A stretch of 64,000 nt of DNA from Tolypothrix brevis GSE-NOS-MK-07-07A. GTDB lineage: Bacteria > Cyanobacteriota > Cyanobacteriia > Cyanobacteriales > Nostocaceae. The stretch's first letter is position 1, and each line of letters starts with the position of its first letter. Location of the stretch: assembly GCA_019358985.1 (NCBI GenBank), contig JAHHIJ010000007.1:150686-214685 (forward strand). Reading direction: 5' to 3'. The position numbers were made by a program, and so were the translations under genes. Below are positions 8,414 to 19,585 of the stretch, piece by piece. A model generated the notes under the pieces. The model ran no database searches. It worked only from the letters and a program-made list of their open reading frames with translations, and was not told the origin of the DNA.

Positions 8414-9616
8414 TTACGCTTCATCTAAAGCGACAATTCCAGGTAATTCTTTACCTTCGAGTAACTCCAAGCTGGCGCCACCACCGGTGGAAATGTGGCT
8501 CATTTGATCAGCTAAACCGACCTTTTCCACAGCCGCTACAGAGTCGCCACCGCCGATAATAGTGATGGCGCCTGTTTTGCTGATGTCGGCTAAAGTGTGA
8601 GCGATCGCTTCTGTACCTGCGGCAAACTTATCAAACTCAAAAACGCCCATCGGACCATTCCAAATCACCGTCTTGCAGTCAGCAAGGGCATCTTGGAACA
8701 CTTTTATTGAGTCAGGACCAATATCCAAACCCATCCAACCATCGGGGATATTTTCAATGCTGACGGTTTGAGAATCGGCATCAGGAGCAAATTTATCTGC
8801 TACAACCACATCTGTGGGAAGCAGCAAGTCTACACCGCGTTCTTTAGCTTTAGCTTCCAAAGACTTCGCTAACTCTATCTTGTCATCTTCCACCAACGAC
8901 TTACCGACATTCAAACCACGGGCTTTATAGAAGGTGAAAATCATTCCCCCACCGATGATTAGTTTGTCGCATTTTTCCAGCAGTGCTTCAATTACACCGA
9001 TTTTGCTGGAAACTTTGGAACCGCCGATAATTGCTGCTAAAGGACGTTGAGGATTTGCGATCGCACTTTGCAAATATTGCAATTCCTTTTCAATCAAATA
9101 TCCCCCAACCGAAGGACTGAGATATTTAGTCACACCTTCGGTAGATGCGTGAGCGCGGTGTGCCGTGCCAAAAGCATCATTAACATACAAATCAGCATTT
9201 GCGGCGAGTTTTTTCGCAAATTCTGGATCATTTTGCTCCTCTTCTTTGTAGAAGCGGACATTTTCTAGCAATAGAACTTGTCCATTTTGCAATGCTCCCA
9301 CTGTTGCCGCAACTTCATCGCCGATGCTGTCATTAGTTTTGACGACTTCTTGCCCTAGCAACTCCGACAAGCGCTTTGCAACTGGAGTTAGGCGTAATTT
9401 GTCATCCACACCTTTAGGACGCCCAAAATGGCTAACTAGAATCACCTTAGCACCCTTCTGCGTCAAATCCTGGATGGTTGGCAGGGCAGCGCGAATGCGA
9501 GTGTCGTCTGTAATGTTGCCAGCATCGTCTACAGGCACGTTAAAGTCAACCCGCACCAAAGCGCGTTTGCCGGATAAGTCAGAAGCGGATAAATTTGCTA
9601 AAGTTTTTTTGGACAT
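8414..9616 (-). CDS. pgk: Phosphoglycerate kinase
   Basis: 400 residues, full length for the bacterial enzyme. Motifs include the N-terminal RVDFNVPVD and [34 protein letters not shown], the nucleotide loop [16 protein letters not shown] and the C-terminal [10 protein letters not shown] with [19 protein letters not shown]. It interconverts 1,3-bisphosphoglycerate and 3-phosphoglycerate with ADP/ATP, serving both glycolysis and the Calvin cycle. The start is the ATG at 9616, with AAGG about 10 nt before it. It is divergent from the universal stress protein gene, and the 90-bp gap must hold both promoters. Confidence 0.97.
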   Translation of the reverse strand: MSKKTLANLSASDLSGKRALVRVDFNVPVDDAGNITDDTRIRAALPTIQDLTQKGAKVILVSHFGRPKGVDDKLRLTPVAKRLSELLGQEVVKTNDSIGDEVAATVGALQNGQVLLLENVRFYKEEEQNDPEFAKKLAANADLYVNDAFGTAHRAHASTEGVTKYLSPSVGGYLIEKELQYLQSAIANPQRPLAAIIGGSKVSSKIGVIEALLEKCDKLIIGGGMIFTFYKARGLNVGKSLVEDDKIELAKSLEAKAKERGVDLLLPTDVVVADKFAPDADSQTVSIENIPDGWMGLDIGPDSIKVFQDALADCKTVIWNGPMGVFEFDKFAAGTEAIAHTLADISKTGAITIIGGGDSVAAVEKVGLADQMSHISTGGGASLELLEGKELPGIVALDEA

Positions 9617-9706
9617 AATACAAACCTTGCGATCGCCTTTTTGTTATTTTTTGTAAGTAGAGCCATTCCAGATTTTACCGGAGTAAGGGCTACGCAGGTG
9701 AATTAG

Positions 9707-10114
9707 ATGTTCAAAATAGTTTTATTTCCACTTGATCACAGCCGGGAAGCGCGGGAAGCCGCTGACGTGGTTGCCAACATCGTGCAAAAGTACGGTAGTC
9801 GCTTAGTGCTGCTGTCTGTTGTCGAAGAACCCAACCCAGAAGCACCAACTACAGATCCCATGATGTCAACGGAAGCGGTTGCCAAACTGCTGCAAAATGC
9901 CCAAGCTTTATTTGCCCAACAAGGCATTCAAGCCGAAACCATCGAAAGAAAAGGCAACCCTGCCTTTACAATTTGTGACGTTGCCGATGAAATTAATGCA
10001 AATTTAATCATCATGGGCTGTCGCGGACTTGGTTTGACTGAAGAAGGAGCAACAGATAGTGTCACCACTCGTGTGACGAATCTTTCACCTTGTCCAGTGT
10101 TGATTGTTCCTTAA
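9707..10114 (+). CDS. Universal stress protein (UspA family)
   Basis: 135 residues, a single Usp domain. The N-terminal strand is KIVLFPLDHSREAREAADVV. The C-terminal half has LIIMGCRGLGLTEEGATDSV and ends SPCPVLIVP. In ATP-binding members the motif is G2xG9xG(S/T). Here the GCRGLG part is present but the final G(S/T) is replaced by DSVT, so ATP binding is doubtful. Family members are induced by stress or growth arrest. It is divergently placed from pgk and followed by a strong hairpin (10121-10149). Confidence 0.9.
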   Translation: MFKIVLFPLDHSREAREAADVVANIVQKYGSRLVLLSVVEEPNPEAPTTDPMMSTEAVAKLLQNAQALFAQQGIQAETIERKGNPAFTICDVADEINANLIIMGCRGLGLTEEGATDSVTTRVTNLSPCPVLIVP

Positions 10115-10120
10115 TAAAGT

Positions 10121-10149
10121 GTAGAGACGCGATTTATCGCGTCTTTATA
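10121..10149. repeat. Palindrome GAGACGCGATTTATCGCGTC after the Usp gene
   Basis: A near-perfect hairpin located 7 nt after the Usp stop codon. It belongs to the GACGCGAWWWWTCGCGTC palindrome group also at 13456-13486, 52774-52800 and 59522-59548, and could act as a terminator. Confidence 0.65.
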
Positions 10150-10196
10150 GAATTAGGAGTGAGGAATTATGAATTAAGAATTAGTTAAATTTGTCG

Positions 10197-10386
10197 GGTG
10201 CGTTAACACAGTGTAATCCCAAGTCCGCTAAAATACTTGTCATTACGAACGCAGCGATAGCGGAGTGAAGTAATCCCAATTCATTGCGATTGCTTCTCCT
10301 GTCGGAGACGCTCCGCGAACGTTTCACTCCGTTGCACTCGCTTCGGACATACGGTAAGTGATTAACCGGACTTGATATAACGCACC
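10197..10386. repeat. 190-bp inverted-repeat (MITE-like) element
   Basis: It is bounded by GGTGCGTTA on the left and its exact complement TAACGCACC on the right. The interior contains CATTACGAACGCAGCGATAG and CGGAGTGAAGTAATC, which recur at 57450-57484. No protein is encoded. Confidence 0.7.
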
Positions 10387-10390
10387 AATT

Positions 10391-10846
10391 TTAATCATAA
10401 ATACGAAAATCATCTAATATCAAAACGCGCAATTCTGTAACGCGCTTAAATGTGACATCATTTGTTAAAAAAGCTTCACACCCTGCTGCTAAAGCGACAG
10501 TAATTTGAAAAGCATCTGGTAATTGTAAATTATATCTAGCGCGTATTTGAGCAGCTTCTATTGCTCTGCTTGGGTTATTAATAGCTACAAATTCAATATT
10601 TTCCGTGTCAGTCATTAATGCAATAAAATCTTCCTGTAACTCAGTTTGTCCCAAACGATAGGGTTGAACCAAACATTCCGCTAAAGTAATAGGTGAAACA
10701 ACACCCATCGGTGAACCGCTCAAAATACAATCAAAAACGGCTGTGACAAGTGGCAAATATTGTAAATGTCTTTCAACTGCATAAATAACTGGCGCGGTAT
10801 CCAGAAATAAGCGATTCACACCCTGTAAACTATCTGTAATACTCAC
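10391..10846 (-). CDS. PIN-domain toxin (VapC-like)
   Basis: 151 residues. Acidic PIN residues can be placed: LFLDTAPVIY (first Asp), TLAECLVQPY (Glu), LQLPDAFQITVALAAG (Asp) and FLTNDVTFKR (final Asp). PIN toxins are Mg-dependent RNases cutting tRNA or mRNA. The start overlaps the stop of the upstream 86-residue gene by 4 nt (ATGA), the usual toxin-antitoxin coupling. All expected catalytic acids seem to be present, so the toxin is probably active. Confidence 0.85.
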   Translation of the reverse strand: MSITDSLQGVNRLFLDTAPVIYAVERHLQYLPLVTAVFDCILSGSPMGVVSPITLAECLVQPYRLGQTELQEDFIALMTDTENIEFVAINNPSRAIEAAQIRARYNLQLPDAFQITVALAAGCEAFLTNDVTFKRVTELRVLILDDFRIYD

Positions 10847-11103
10847 TCCTCTTTCCTTATTTGCTTTTCTGCAATTTCTAAATCGGGAAACTCGCCCCGT
10901 CGCATTCGAGTAACATATTCCTGAGCATCCATACCCCCTAGCATATTTGGCGCTATACCAATAAACTCCATAATATTGCGGCTTGGTTTGCGTTTGATTT
11001 CGCAGCGTTGCAGCCTTTGTGTTAAATAGGCAATTAGACGCAATTGCTCATCTGGTGTAAGTGCGTCTGCTTGCTTCATTAATTCCCGTAATTCTTGAGA
11101 CAT
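10843..11103 (-). CDS. Antitoxin-like partner of PIN toxin
   Basis: 86 residues: an N-terminal helical part (LRELMKQADALTPDEQLRLI) and a C-terminal charged part (EYVTRMRRGEFPDLEIAEKQ) likely to wrap the toxin. Similar short leucine-rich N-termini are common in cyanobacterial antitoxins paired with PIN toxins. The DNA-binding fold is not obvious. It overlaps the toxin gene by 4 nt. The assignment rests mainly on this context. Confidence 0.75.
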   Translation of the reverse strand: MSQELRELMKQADALTPDEQLRLIAYLTQRLQRCEIKRKPSRNIMEFIGIAPNMLGGMDAQEYVTRMRRGEFPDLEIAEKQIRKEE

Positions 11104-11357
11104 TTTCGTTTTTTTGGTTGCGTTTACACGGACATGATATTACCAAGAAGGGGAAAAGGGGAAAGGGTAAGGGGTAAAGTCAGGTTGAAAAAACTTTTCC
11201 CCACATGGTATAAAGCCCCTATTTTTAAATATGGACACATATAAAGGAAGATTTTACCAGACACTTGTGCGCTCATTAATCAGCATCCCGGAAGTGAAAC
11301 CCCTATTTTTAAATATGGGGTTTATGAGTCCCCTTTCCCCTTTCCCCCTCTTTCTCA

Positions 11358-11805
11358 TCATTCGATATAATCAAAAACTTTTTTGAGTTGAGGAACCGAT
11401 GGAAAGTTGAATTCAACAGGTTCTTCGGTTGATGTCTTTGGTGTGGGTAACGATGCTGACATTTTATGAGAATTTATGGCACACCAGAAGCGGATCTGAG
11501 TTTGCTTTTCTAATCGGGTAGCGATCGCTCTGAGCAATTGCTCTACTGTACACGGTTTGGTAAGATAGTCATCTGCGCCCAATTCCATACCTTTAGTGTC
11601 GCCTGTGAGTGCCTCCGCTGCCTGATTTACATAGCAAAATTTTGAGTTTTGAATTAGGAAAACACTAGCATCGGTGTTTTCTGCTAAAATGCGAAATCTC
11701 GATTCGTTCAGCCTGAGTGCTGCTTCAGTGCGTTTGAATTCTGTAACGTCCCAAATACTCCACACTCTGCCGATAATTTTCTCATCAAGTCGCTGGGGTT
11801 CCGAG
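11358..11805 (-). pseudogene. Remnant of a PAS/receiver signalling protein
   Basis: The frame reads through a PAS end (EPQRLDEKIIGRVWSIWDVT), a second PAS start (ESRFRILAENTDASVFLIQ, NQAAEALTG), then jumps without a gap into the C-terminal part of a response-regulator receiver domain (MELGADDYLTKPCTVEQLL), and ends after FPSVPQLKKVFDYIE. In intact cyanobacterial regulators that last stretch leads into an AraC-type HTH. The receiver's phospho-acceptor half and the kinase are missing, so internal and terminal deletions are evident. Its 5' side stops at the left end of the ISAs1-like element at 11806. Confidence 0.75.
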
Positions 11806-12423
11806 TTAGGGTTAGCGCATCTTAAAGTGTCACAGTCAATATTGACAAATAATCAAATATATAAATCAGATAATTAGAAAACTTTTTGGTATAAAATCTT
11901 GATTGTATACGTAAATATTTAGATAATCGTTACGAGAAAGTGTAATATCCATTATATTAATAATGCGATAAAAGTCTAATATTAGTAAGCTATTACAATC
12001 TATTAGTGTTATTGGTAATGACAATTGAATCTACTTTTTTATCCGTAAATATCAAAAAAGAAATGTCAAAATAAATCTCTGTATTTTTTCATCATTAAAC
12101 TTAAATAGTTTTTGAAAATAATACTATTGTTTTAGCAAGTTGAAACAATAGTAGCAAATGACACTATAAATTTAAAAACATCAGAATTATTACGGTTTAC
12201 AAAAAACTATAAATTTATATATTGCAACTTTTGTTTGATTAATTTAAAAAGTAAAAAAATGTAGTCACCTTAGAAAAGGTATAAAATTTACCTAACCTTA
12301 CTTGATCAAGAATTAAACTTGTATTTTTTGTATACTTAGTAACTTTTTTATTTACATAAATACGATTGACAAAATGACCGTTATTAAACTTATATAAGCT
12401 TATTTATTCAATGATAATCAAAC

Positions 12424-12453
12424 CGGAAGGAGGGAGACGAGCATCCCTCCTTC
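12424..12453. terminator. Strong hairpin inside the degenerate IS
   Basis: GGAAGGAGGGA and TCCCTCCTTCC pair around the loop GACGAGCA, in an AT-rich region. No T-run follows directly, so the role as terminator is uncertain; no gene reads into it now. Confidence 0.45.
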
Positions 12454-12761
12454 CACCCCCTAAACGATAATCATTATCAGCAAAAAAACTCGAATATTAA
12501 AAGTGAAGCATAAACTGAGGCACTCATTCTTGAAGCATATCATGAGTTAAAATCTCATTTTTTGTTTCAAATCACAATGAGTACTTATGAATAAATAATA
12601 AAGCAGACTTAATATATTAATACTGATAAAAATTAGGCACCGCAATTCAAGAATCAATTTCAATATTTAGTGTTTATGTACTAAGCTAAATTTTCTATAT
12701 AAGATTGATAATTAACAGCTTTTTCATGTATCGTTAAAAATTAACAATATCTGAAAAAGCC

Positions 12762-13161
12762 ATGAAATTAAAGCCAAAAATCACAATTGCTGAACATTTT
12801 AATGATATTGAAGACCCAAGAATAGAACGTAGTAAACTACACAAATTATCCGATATAACAATAACTATATGTGCGGTAATCTGTGGAGCGGAAACATGGG
12901 AAGATATTGAATTGTTCGGAGATTGTAAACATAAATTTTTAAAAGGATTTTTAGAATTACCAAGATGTTGCATTTAAAGAAGATGATTGTCGAATTAGGA
13001 AAGACAATGCTCCTGAAAATATGGCAATTATTAGGCACATCGCCCTTAATCTTTTAAATCAAGAAAAGCACCTTAAAAAAGGTGTAAAACGTAAACGAAA
13101 TTTGGCTGGATGGGATAATGAGTACTTAATGGAAATCTTAACTGGTGCTAACCAATTATAG
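12762..13161 (+). pseudogene. Internally deleted ISAs1-family transposase
   Basis: The first part (12762-12960) carries the ISAs1 N-terminal region: ITIAEHFNDIEDPRIERSKL and HKLSDITITICAVICGAETW, with a following FGDCKHKFLKGFLELP. The second part (12964-13161, shifted by one base) resumes as DVAFKEDDCRIRKDNAPENM, AIIRHIALNLLNQEK and ends at TAG 13161, which is the C-terminal end of such transposases. The middle, with the catalytic acidic residues, is missing (about 230 residues). The protein cannot be active. Confidence 0.85.
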
Positions 13162-13402
13162 ATTTTATTAATTTCATTATTTTATTAATTTAGGTATGAT
13201 GTTTTACTCATTTTACCTTCGGATTTTTGTATGCAATTTTATAATTTTTTAATTGTAATATTTGTTTTAATTATTAATTTATCTTTAACGTTAAAAAATC
13301 TATATCATTTTCTGACTTAAATCTTTATATGTGGAAATTACGTAAGTAATAATTTTGATTTTTTAAAATTAAGATGCGCTTGCCCTAGCTGATCACACAT
13401 AC

Positions 13403-13536
13403 TGTAGAGACGTTCCGGTGGAACGTCTCTACTAGTCTGTCAACATAAAAATGAAGGATGTAGAGACGCGAAATTTCGCGTCTCTACAAGTTTTGGGATA
13501 GTACAAACAATCCCTCAAAATCAAATTGACAGACTA
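13403..13536. repeat. Palindrome plus MITE-like element with TAGTCTGTCAA ends
   Basis: A GACGTTCCGGTGGAACGTC palindrome at 13403-13432 is followed by an element bounded by TAGTCTGTCAA (13433) and its exact complement TTGACAGACTA (ending 13536). The element carries a GACGCGAAATTTCGCGTC palindrome in its middle. The rest of 13162-13616 has no gene. Confidence 0.7.
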
Positions 13537-13616
13537 CTACGATGGTAGGTAGGTTTTTATTACTCTTTTTTTTGTCAATTGAGAAAGCGATCGCTATTTT
13601 TCTTTAACCACAGTCG

Positions 13617-16600
13617 CTATTGGCAGATATTGCGATCGCCTGTATTCAAATTGGGGTTACTTGTGAGATAATCATGCAAGCGATCGCATCCACGCTTTAA
13701 TAATTGGGACAAATTCAATGTTTGCAGTTCTATCCCCGTCAATCGCCAAATTTTTACTGTCTTATCTTGACTTGCCGAAACAATCATCTTACCATCAGAA
13801 CTAAAATTAACACTTCTCACATCACCAGTATGTCCCTGGAAAGTTCTCAGCAACATCCCACTGTGTAAACTCCAGAGTTTGATAGTGTCGTCATCACTAG
13901 CCGAAGCAATCATTTTACCGTCAGGAGAAAAGCTCAAATTATTAACCGCATCAGTATGTCCGATTAAGTTTTGCAACAAGCGACCGTCCGGACTCCAAAG
14001 TTTGACTGTACCATCCTGACTACCAGAGGCTATTATCTTACCATCTGAGCTGAAAGTTAAAGCCCAAATACTAGCATTGTGTCCATTAAGAGTTTTTAAC
14101 AACTTGCCATCCCGACTCCAAAGTTTGATAGTATTATCAGCACTGACTGATGCTAAGAACTTACCATCTGGGCTAAATTCAACGTTAGTCACCCAGCCTT
14201 TATGCCCCTTAAGAGCATTTAGCAAGCGACCGTCCATACTCCAGAGTTTAACAGTTTTGTCAGCACTGGCAGAAGCAAGGATTTTCGCATCAGGACTGAA
14301 GCTCATATTAATTATCCAATCAGTATGTCCCTTGAGGATGTGCAGCAAAGAGCCATCACGTTTTCGCAGTTGGATAGTATTATTAGCACTCGCAGTCGCC
14401 ACCGTGTTTTCGTCCGGGGTGAAGCTAATGCTGGTAATATCATTAATGGGGGAAGAGGTAGATTTTAGCAACTTCCCTTCTAAACTCCAGAGTTTCATCG
14501 TTTTATCGTTGCTGACCGAGAAAACGGTATTACCTTGAGGATTAAACCAAGCGCTATTCACACTATCGAGATGTCCAAAAAGAGTTTTTGGCGCATTGAT
14601 ATCAAGGTTCCAAAGTCTTACTGTATAATCATCGCTAGCGGAAGCAAGTAGTTGACCGTCTGAACTAAAACTAACGCTATTGACTACATGATTATGTCCC
14701 TGTAAAGTCTCCAATAATTGACCATCTAAACTCCAAAGTTTGATGGTTTTATCAATACTCGCACTTGCGATGATTTTACCGTCAGGTGAAAAACTAATGC
14801 TTTTAACATCGCTGTTATGTCCAATTAGCGTATTAAGCAAACTACCGTCACGATTCCAGAGTTTAACAGTATTATCAGCACTAGCGGAAGCAATTGTCTG
14901 TCCATCTGGTGACCAAGCGACACTCAAAACCTCACCAGTATGTCCTGGCAAAGTTTTTAGCAAGCGACCATCTAAACTCCACAGTTTAATTGTGCGATCG
15001 TCGCTACCAGAAGCAATAATATCACCTTGAGGTGAAAAAGTAACGCTATTTACACCTTGTTGGTGTCCGCTAAGAGTTTTCAGTAACTTGCCATCAAGAC
15101 TCCAGAGTTTGATAGTATCATCATTGCTAGCCGAAACAATTATTTGACCATCGGGGGAGAAAGCAACGCTATTAACTCCATCATTATGTCCAGAAAGAGT
15201 TTTCAGCAACTTGCCATCCCGACTCCAAAGTTTGATGGTTGCATCGGTACCTCCCGAAGCTAAGATTTGTCCATCAGGAGAGAAACTTACACTATTGACT
15301 CCATCGCTATGTCCGCGTAAAGTGTGAAGTAATTTGCCGTTACGCTTCCAAAGTTTGATAGTTGTATCAGTACTTGCCGAAGCTAGCATTTTACCATCGT
15401 TTGAGAAACTGACACTACTAACCCAAGAATTATGTCCAATCAAACGGTTGCGTTCTTGAGTTTGATCGATCGCCTGTTGTAAAATAGTTGCAGTTACAGT
15501 TTGAATCTTTTTTGCAGTATCAGGATACATCACCAGACTGGAAAACATCATCCTCTGTAACTCTTGCCCTGCCTTAACACTAGTTGATAGTGCTTCCAAT
15601 TGCTTATGGGAGAAAAGAAGGTTTTCTGACAAAGAATTTAAAGCTTGTATCTCTCGCAACTGCGCTTTTTGACTTTGCTGATAAGCTAAACCTGCAAAAG
15701 AGAAAGCAGCCAATCCTAGAATACTAATAACAGTTACAGCTTTTTGCGCTTGTTTTAGTCTGCGTTTTTCTTGCAGCTGTTGTCGTTGTCTTTCTTCTAG
15801 ACAAGCAGCAATAAATCGCTGAACATCAAAAGATAGTTCCTCAGTGTAATTGATATAAATATCTTCCGCTTCAGCCAAACGCACACCATGCAACAAAAAA
15901 TCAGATTGTTCACCCCCATTTTTCCACATCTGTGCAGCTTGTTCAATTTGACGTTGCGATCGCAATCTACCACGATTTTCCTCTAACCACCATCGCAAGG
16001 TAGACCAATAGCGAATCAGCACCTCATGGGCAACTTCTATCGTCACAGAAGAGGAGGGGGGGATGGGGAGAGGGGGGGAGGGGGAGAGGGGGGGATGGGG
16101 AGAGGGGGGGAAAGAAAAATTATTCTCCTTGTGCCCTTGTCCCCCTGCTCCCCCTGCTCCCCCTGCTCCCCCTGCTCCCCCTGCTCCCCCTGCTCCCCCT
16201 GCTCTCCCTGCTTCCCCTCTCCCCCTCTCCCCCTCTTCCAAATTCACCACTACCAACTTCGCAGCAGTTAACGCTGCCAGTGTCTTTTCTACCAATGGTG
16301 CGGGATATTTTTTCACAATCAACTCTGATTTATACACCCGTCGCCGAGTATCTTCCGTACCTTCCCCTAACTGCGTCAGTGATAAAAAAATCCAACGAGC
16401 GCATTCTTGAGCTTCAGCATCTAAACTGTCGTAAACAGCTTGTGCTTTACTTTCCAGCGCTCCTTTAATTCCACCCAGGTGCTGCTGATAAGCTTGTAAA
16501 GTTAACTTACCTGCAACTCGATGTTCCCACAACTGCTCTAAGACAAATTCTAAAAGCGGTAAATCTCCTGGTGAACGATGTAACTCTCGCAACAGCACTT

Positions 16601-18881
16601 CAACTAACACAGGTTCAACTGTTAAACCGACTTGTTCAGCAGGGTTGATAATAACGTGACGATACTCCTCTTCACTTAAACAAGGCGGTACAAGAATGCT
16701 AGATTGTTGTAAAAGCTGCGCTAACTTCGGTATTTCCAAACAACCCGCAATAAAATCTGCCCGCAGAGTGATGACTATTTTTAACTTATTTGGAAATAAC
16801 TCCAATGCCCCTAATATAAGTTCTAAAAAGCGCTCTCTGTCAGCAGCTTGAGCAAGGGTGAATAATTCCTCAAACTGGTCTATAACTAACAGCATTACTG
16901 GTTCTGGTCGGTTACTTACCCAGTCAGCGAATTCTTGTCCCCCTTGATACAACATTTTTTCTAGTTGTATTTGCTGATAAGCTTTTTCTTTCTCAGTCCC
17001 GCTATCAACTAAGCGTCGTGATAAAGCGTCTTGCGGATTTGCACCAGGACGAAAGCTTTTAATCCACCATTCTTCGCTACCCGGTAATTGTTTACCGCGT
17101 TGCAGTTGAGCGATTAATCCCGCTTGCACAATTGAAGATTTACCGCTACCAGAGGCGCCAACTACAGCAAGAAATGACTTACTTGCCAAGTGATGCATAA
17201 GTTGCTCCGTCAACGGTTCTCTCCCGTAGAAATACTGAGCATCTTCCGGAGTAAAAGCTCTTAATCCCCGGTAAGGGCAAAGCCCTAAATCAATTCCTTC
17301 CGTTAACTTAATATCTCTTCCACTAGTCCTATTTGGTATAATTTCGATAACGCCTTGAATCCCGGATACCCAAATGTGCAATGGTAATGTATTTGCACAA
17401 CATACTTGCAACTGAGTTATCCAACTAGCTACCGATAAACTGTTTTGCTGTTGGGCAGCTTTCAGGGTATCGTGGAGAACTTGGGCGAATTGTTCGGGGT
17501 TGTATGACGGGGAAGCTGCGGCAATGATACACTGTCCTTGTTCGGAACTTAGCTGCAAGTCTTCTATCCAATCTTGTAATGAAACTTGTTGCGTTTGGTC
17601 ACAAGGACAATCTAAAATGATAATCTGTTGAGTGTAAAGCGATCGCCTGAGTTGTTGTCTTAACCAAGAGCGACTCAATTGAATATCCGCTCCCACTACT
17701 AACACAGCTTCCCCCGCTTCAGTTTCCTTCAGTCTGCCACGCAGATATAACAAAACTGTTGCATCATGTTCTAAATTTTGAGAATCTTGCTTTTTCTGCA
17801 AGCAATTCTGCATTTCTTCTTGAATACATGAAGTAGTTATTTGATCAGCTTGTGGCAAATACTTCAACTCAAACCCACCAATACCGCACAACAGTTTACA
17901 AAAATCGAGAGTCGTCTTATTAGTGGTCAGTCCCTCAACAATCAGCGCTTGTCGCAAAGAGAACGATTCCACAACTTCTGATTTTAAGCCAAGAATAATT
18001 TCCCCAACTCCTTCAACAACCCGCTTTGGAGTTTGCAAAGGATATTCTGAATAAAGTCTAGTTTCCCCTCTACCCCTTTTTTGCTGATTAATCAGTCGCA
18101 GTTGTTGATTAGTTTGCTCAATATATTGCTGCGTCTGATGATAAATATATCGATAAAGACCGTCCGCTTCAATCAAACCGCGTGCATCAGCAGCTTCACC
18201 TCGCAATCCCCGCATGAGATAATAAGTAAAGACTCCGTGTCCTAATTCCGGAAATTCCCAAGATTGTTGATCTGTGTCACAAGAAAGCAAAGCATAAAAT
18301 CCTTTACTTTTTTTCGCTTTTTGCCGCAACAAGTCTACCATTTGCGGTGTCGGGTTTTCGCGGTTTGGTATTTCTCCTTTTGCTCCCTTGAGTGACATAC
18401 TACCGCTATGACAAGCATCCAACAACACCAACTGAGTCTGCGCTCCACTATGTCCCAATAAATGTAATAATTCCTGTAATCCTAAACCTGTGTTCAATAA
18501 ATTATCGATTTCCGTATCTGCCAAACACAAAACTACCTGCCCAGAATTTGGCTCTACTATCCCATGTCCAGAAAAATAAAATAAAATCGTGTCTTGTGGT
18601 TGAGCCGCAGCAGCAATTTGCTTTAAACTGATACGAGTATTGGTTAGTGTGGGCAAGTGTAACGAAAAATCGTGGTGAGTCCACACTTCAGTTTGGGGAA
18701 ACGCTTGAGTTGCATCTGCTAAAGCTTCTGCTAAACCCTGACAATCTACCGCTGAGTAGCGCAAAGAGGGCAATCGCTCATCTTGGTATTGGTTTACACC
18801 CACCAACACCAACCAAAGTTTTGCCTGTCCGGTTTCTAAAGCATAAGTTGAGCGACTAGTAGCAACGCCTAATGGACACAT
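13617..18881 (-). CDS. Caspase-like / STAND NTPase / WD40-repeat protein (paralogue 1)
   Basis: 1754 residues. Domains: a C14 caspase-like domain (about residues 20-270) with catalytic His106 in FYFSGHG and Cys157 in LLDACHSG. A second, degenerate caspase-like fold follows (about 305-510), where LLYLRGR replaces the His motif and IILDCPC the Cys motif. Next comes a STAND NTPase ([20 protein letters not shown], Walker A GASGSGKS about 575-582, Walker [14 protein letters not shown]), then one transmembrane helix ([17 protein letters not shown]). Fourteen WD40 repeats (two seven-bladed propellers) follow, and the tail [16 protein letters not shown] ends it. Such architectures resemble nucleotide-gated sensors that release a protease when the WD40 part detects a ligand. 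A glycine-rich insert interrupts the segment after the NTPase. The start ([11 protein letters not shown]) matches paralogue 2. Confidence 0.92.
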   Translation of the reverse strand: MCPLGVATSRSTYALETGQAKLWLVLVGVNQYQDERLPSLRYSAVDCQGLAEALADATQAFPQTEVWTHHDFSLHLPTLTNTRISLKQIAAAAQPQDTILFYFSGHGIVEPNSGQVVLCLADTEIDNLLNTGLGLQELLHLLGHSGAQTQLVLLDACHSGSMSLKGAKGEIPNRENPTPQMVDLLRQKAKKSKGFYALLSCDTDQQSWEFPELGHGVFTYYLMRGLRGEAADARGLIEADGLYRYIYHQTQQYIEQTNQQLRLINQQKRGRGETRLYSEYPLQTPKRVVEGVGEIILGLKSEVVESFSLRQALIVEGLTTNKTTLDFCKLLCGIGGFELKYLPQADQITTSCIQEEMQNCLQKKQDSQNLEHDATVLLYLRGRLKETEAGEAVLVVGADIQLSRSWLRQQLRRSLYTQQIIILDCPCDQTQQVSLQDWIEDLQLSSEQGQCIIAAASPSYNPEQFAQVLHDTLKAAQQQNSLSVASWITQLQVCCANTLPLHIWVSGIQGVIEIIPNRTSGRDIKLTEGIDLGLCPYRGLRAFTPEDAQYFYGREPLTEQLMHHLASKSFLAVVGASGSGKSSIVQAGLIAQLQRGKQLPGSEEWWIKSFRPGANPQDALSRRLVDSGTEKEKAYQQIQLEKMLYQGGQEFADWVSNRPEPVMLLVIDQFEELFTLAQAADRERFLELILGALELFPNKLKIVITLRADFIAGCLEIPKLAQLLQQSSILVPPCLSEEEYRHVIINPAEQVGLTVEPVLVEVLLRELHRSPGDLPLLEFVLEQLWEHRVAGKLTLQAYQQHLGGIKGALESKAQAVYDSLDAEAQECARWIFLSLTQLGEGTEDTRRRVYKSELIVKKYPAPLVEKTLAALTAAKLVVVNLEEGERGRGEAGRAGGAGGAGGAGGAGGAGGAGGQGHKENNFSFPPSPHPPLSPSPPLPIPPSSSVTIEVAHEVLIRYWSTLRWWLEENRGRLRSQRQIEQAAQMWKNGGEQSDFLLHGVRLAEAEDIYINYTEELSFDVQRFIAACLEERQRQQLQEKRRLKQAQKAVTVISILGLAAFSFAGLAYQQSQKAQLREIQALNSLSENLLFSHKQLEALSTSVKAGQELQRMMFSSLVMYPDTAKKIQTVTATILQQAIDQTQERNRLIGHNSWVSSVSFSNDGKMLASASTDTTIKLWKRNGKLLHTLRGHSDGVNSVSFSPDGQILASGGTDATIKLWSRDGKLLKTLSGHNDGVNSVAFSPDGQIIVSASNDDTIKLWSLDGKLLKTLSGHQQGVNSVTFSPQGDIIASGSDDRTIKLWSLDGRLLKTLPGHTGEVLSVAWSPDGQTIASASADNTVKLWNRDGSLLNTLIGHNSDVKSISFSPDGKIIASASIDKTIKLWSLDGQLLETLQGHNHVVNSVSFSSDGQLLASASDDYTVRLWNLDINAPKTLFGHLDSVNSAWFNPQGNTVFSVSNDKTMKLWSLEGKLLKSTSSPINDITSISFTPDENTVATASANNTIQLRKRDGSLLHILKGHTDWIINMSFSPDAKILASASADKTVKLWSMDGRLLNALKGHKGWVTNVEFSPDGKFLASVSADNTIKLWSRDGKLLKTLNGHNASIWALTFSSDGKIIASGSQDGTVKLWSPDGRLLQNLIGHTDAVNNLSFSPDGKMIASASDDDTIKLWSLHSGMLLRTFQGHTGDVRSVNFSSDGKMIVSASQDKTVKIWRLTGIELQTLNLSQLLKRGCDRLHDYLTSNPNLNTGDRNICQ
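16046..16240. repeat. Low-complexity in-frame insert (9-bp tandem repeat) in paralogue 1
   Basis: A GGGGAGAGG-type purine tract on the + strand is followed by about eight tandem copies of the 9-mer CTGCTCCCC. It translates on the - strand as a (GGA)n run followed by a Pro/Ser-rich stretch. It separates the conserved [11 protein letters not shown] from [14 protein letters not shown]. Confidence 0.85.
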
Positions 18882-19201
18882 TTTTTTTAATTAAGATACG
18901 GGTAATAGCAACCAATCTCGAAAATATACGGTAAGATTTTATGTTGATATAAATACTGATTATTTAATATGCTAAAGTTATTCTAGGTTGGCTGCTACGA
19001 GTTTATGCGCTCTTGTTGAAGTATATATCCGGAAAAATTTACAAATCTATACAATCCGGTTTGATTTTTGAACAAAATTAGTATTTGTCCGATGCGTTAG
19101 ACCATTTTCTGTAACGATGCACTTCATTTGGTAATGGCTGAATAGCAAAAAACACTGTAGACATCGCTAACTACTTGAGATTGAGTCGGGTATAAAATCG
19201 A
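18882..19201. other. Intergenic region upstream of paralogue 1
   Basis: 320 bp, AT-rich. It must contain the promoter of the 13617-18881 gene; I can place no convincing -10/-35 pair. No repeat or RNA structure is recognised. Confidence 0.5.
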
Positions 19202-19585
19202 CTACCATTCTACTTTGACTGAATAATTAGCAAAAACAGAATCACAACTAATCAGCACAGCATTTTCTATATTAGTTTGAGCAATAAGTAAACGATCAAA
19301 AGGATCTTTATGATACATTGCCAAACTATCTAAAGCTAAAATATGAGTAATAGTAATTGGTAATATTTCGATGCAATTGTTTTGTTGAATAGCAATAATC
19401 TCTGCTAAAGCTTTTTTTAATGTTAGTTTGCCTAACTGGTGTTTAATTTGGATTTCCCAGAGACTAACAACACTTAACAACCTAAGATTATCCTTCTCCG
19501 TTAATAACTCTAATGCTCTTTTAGAAAGTTTTGATGGGTCACTATCCCACCAAATAAATGTATGTGTATCTAACAGCAACTTCAT
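19202..19585 (-). CDS. PIN-domain toxin (Sll0205-like)
   Basis: 127 residues from the ATG at 19585. The frame could start at 19600, but MKLLLDTHTFIWW at 19585 is the typical beginning of the family, and its ATG overlaps the antitoxin stop as ATGA. PIN acids: LLDTHTFIWW (Asp), VVSLWEIQIKHQLGKL (Glu), KDPFDRLLIAQ (Asp) and LISCDSVF (Asp). It is a predicted endoribonuclease toxin of the PIN_Sll0205 group. The pair lies upstream of caspase-like paralogue 1 on the same strand, with 320 bp between. Confidence 0.88.
   Translation of the reverse strand: MKLLLDTHTFIWWDSDPSKLSKRALELLTEKDNLRLLSVVSLWEIQIKHQLGKLTLKKALAEIIAIQQNNCIEILPITITHILALDSLAMYHKDPFDRLLIAQTNIENAVLISCDSVFANYSVKVEW

Larger units (their letters stand above)
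11806..13388. mobile_element. Degenerate ISAs1-like insertion element
   Basis: Imperfect terminal inverted repeats (17 of 20 positions) bound the element. The left end (11806-11825) reads TTAGGGTTAGCGCATCTTAA, and the right end (13369-13388), read inverted, is CTAGGGCAAGCGCATCTTAA. Inside lies a broken ISAs1-type transposase (12762-13161). The left 930 bp is very AT-rich with no coding sequence. No matching target duplication is visible at the borders. The left end abuts the PAS/receiver remnant, so insertion there probably broke that gene. Confidence 0.7.

Noticed and set aside
16026..16410. Open frames on the + strand across the GC-rich repeat in paralogue 1
   Set aside because: They are low-complexity translations of the repeat on the opposite strand of a well-supported gene.
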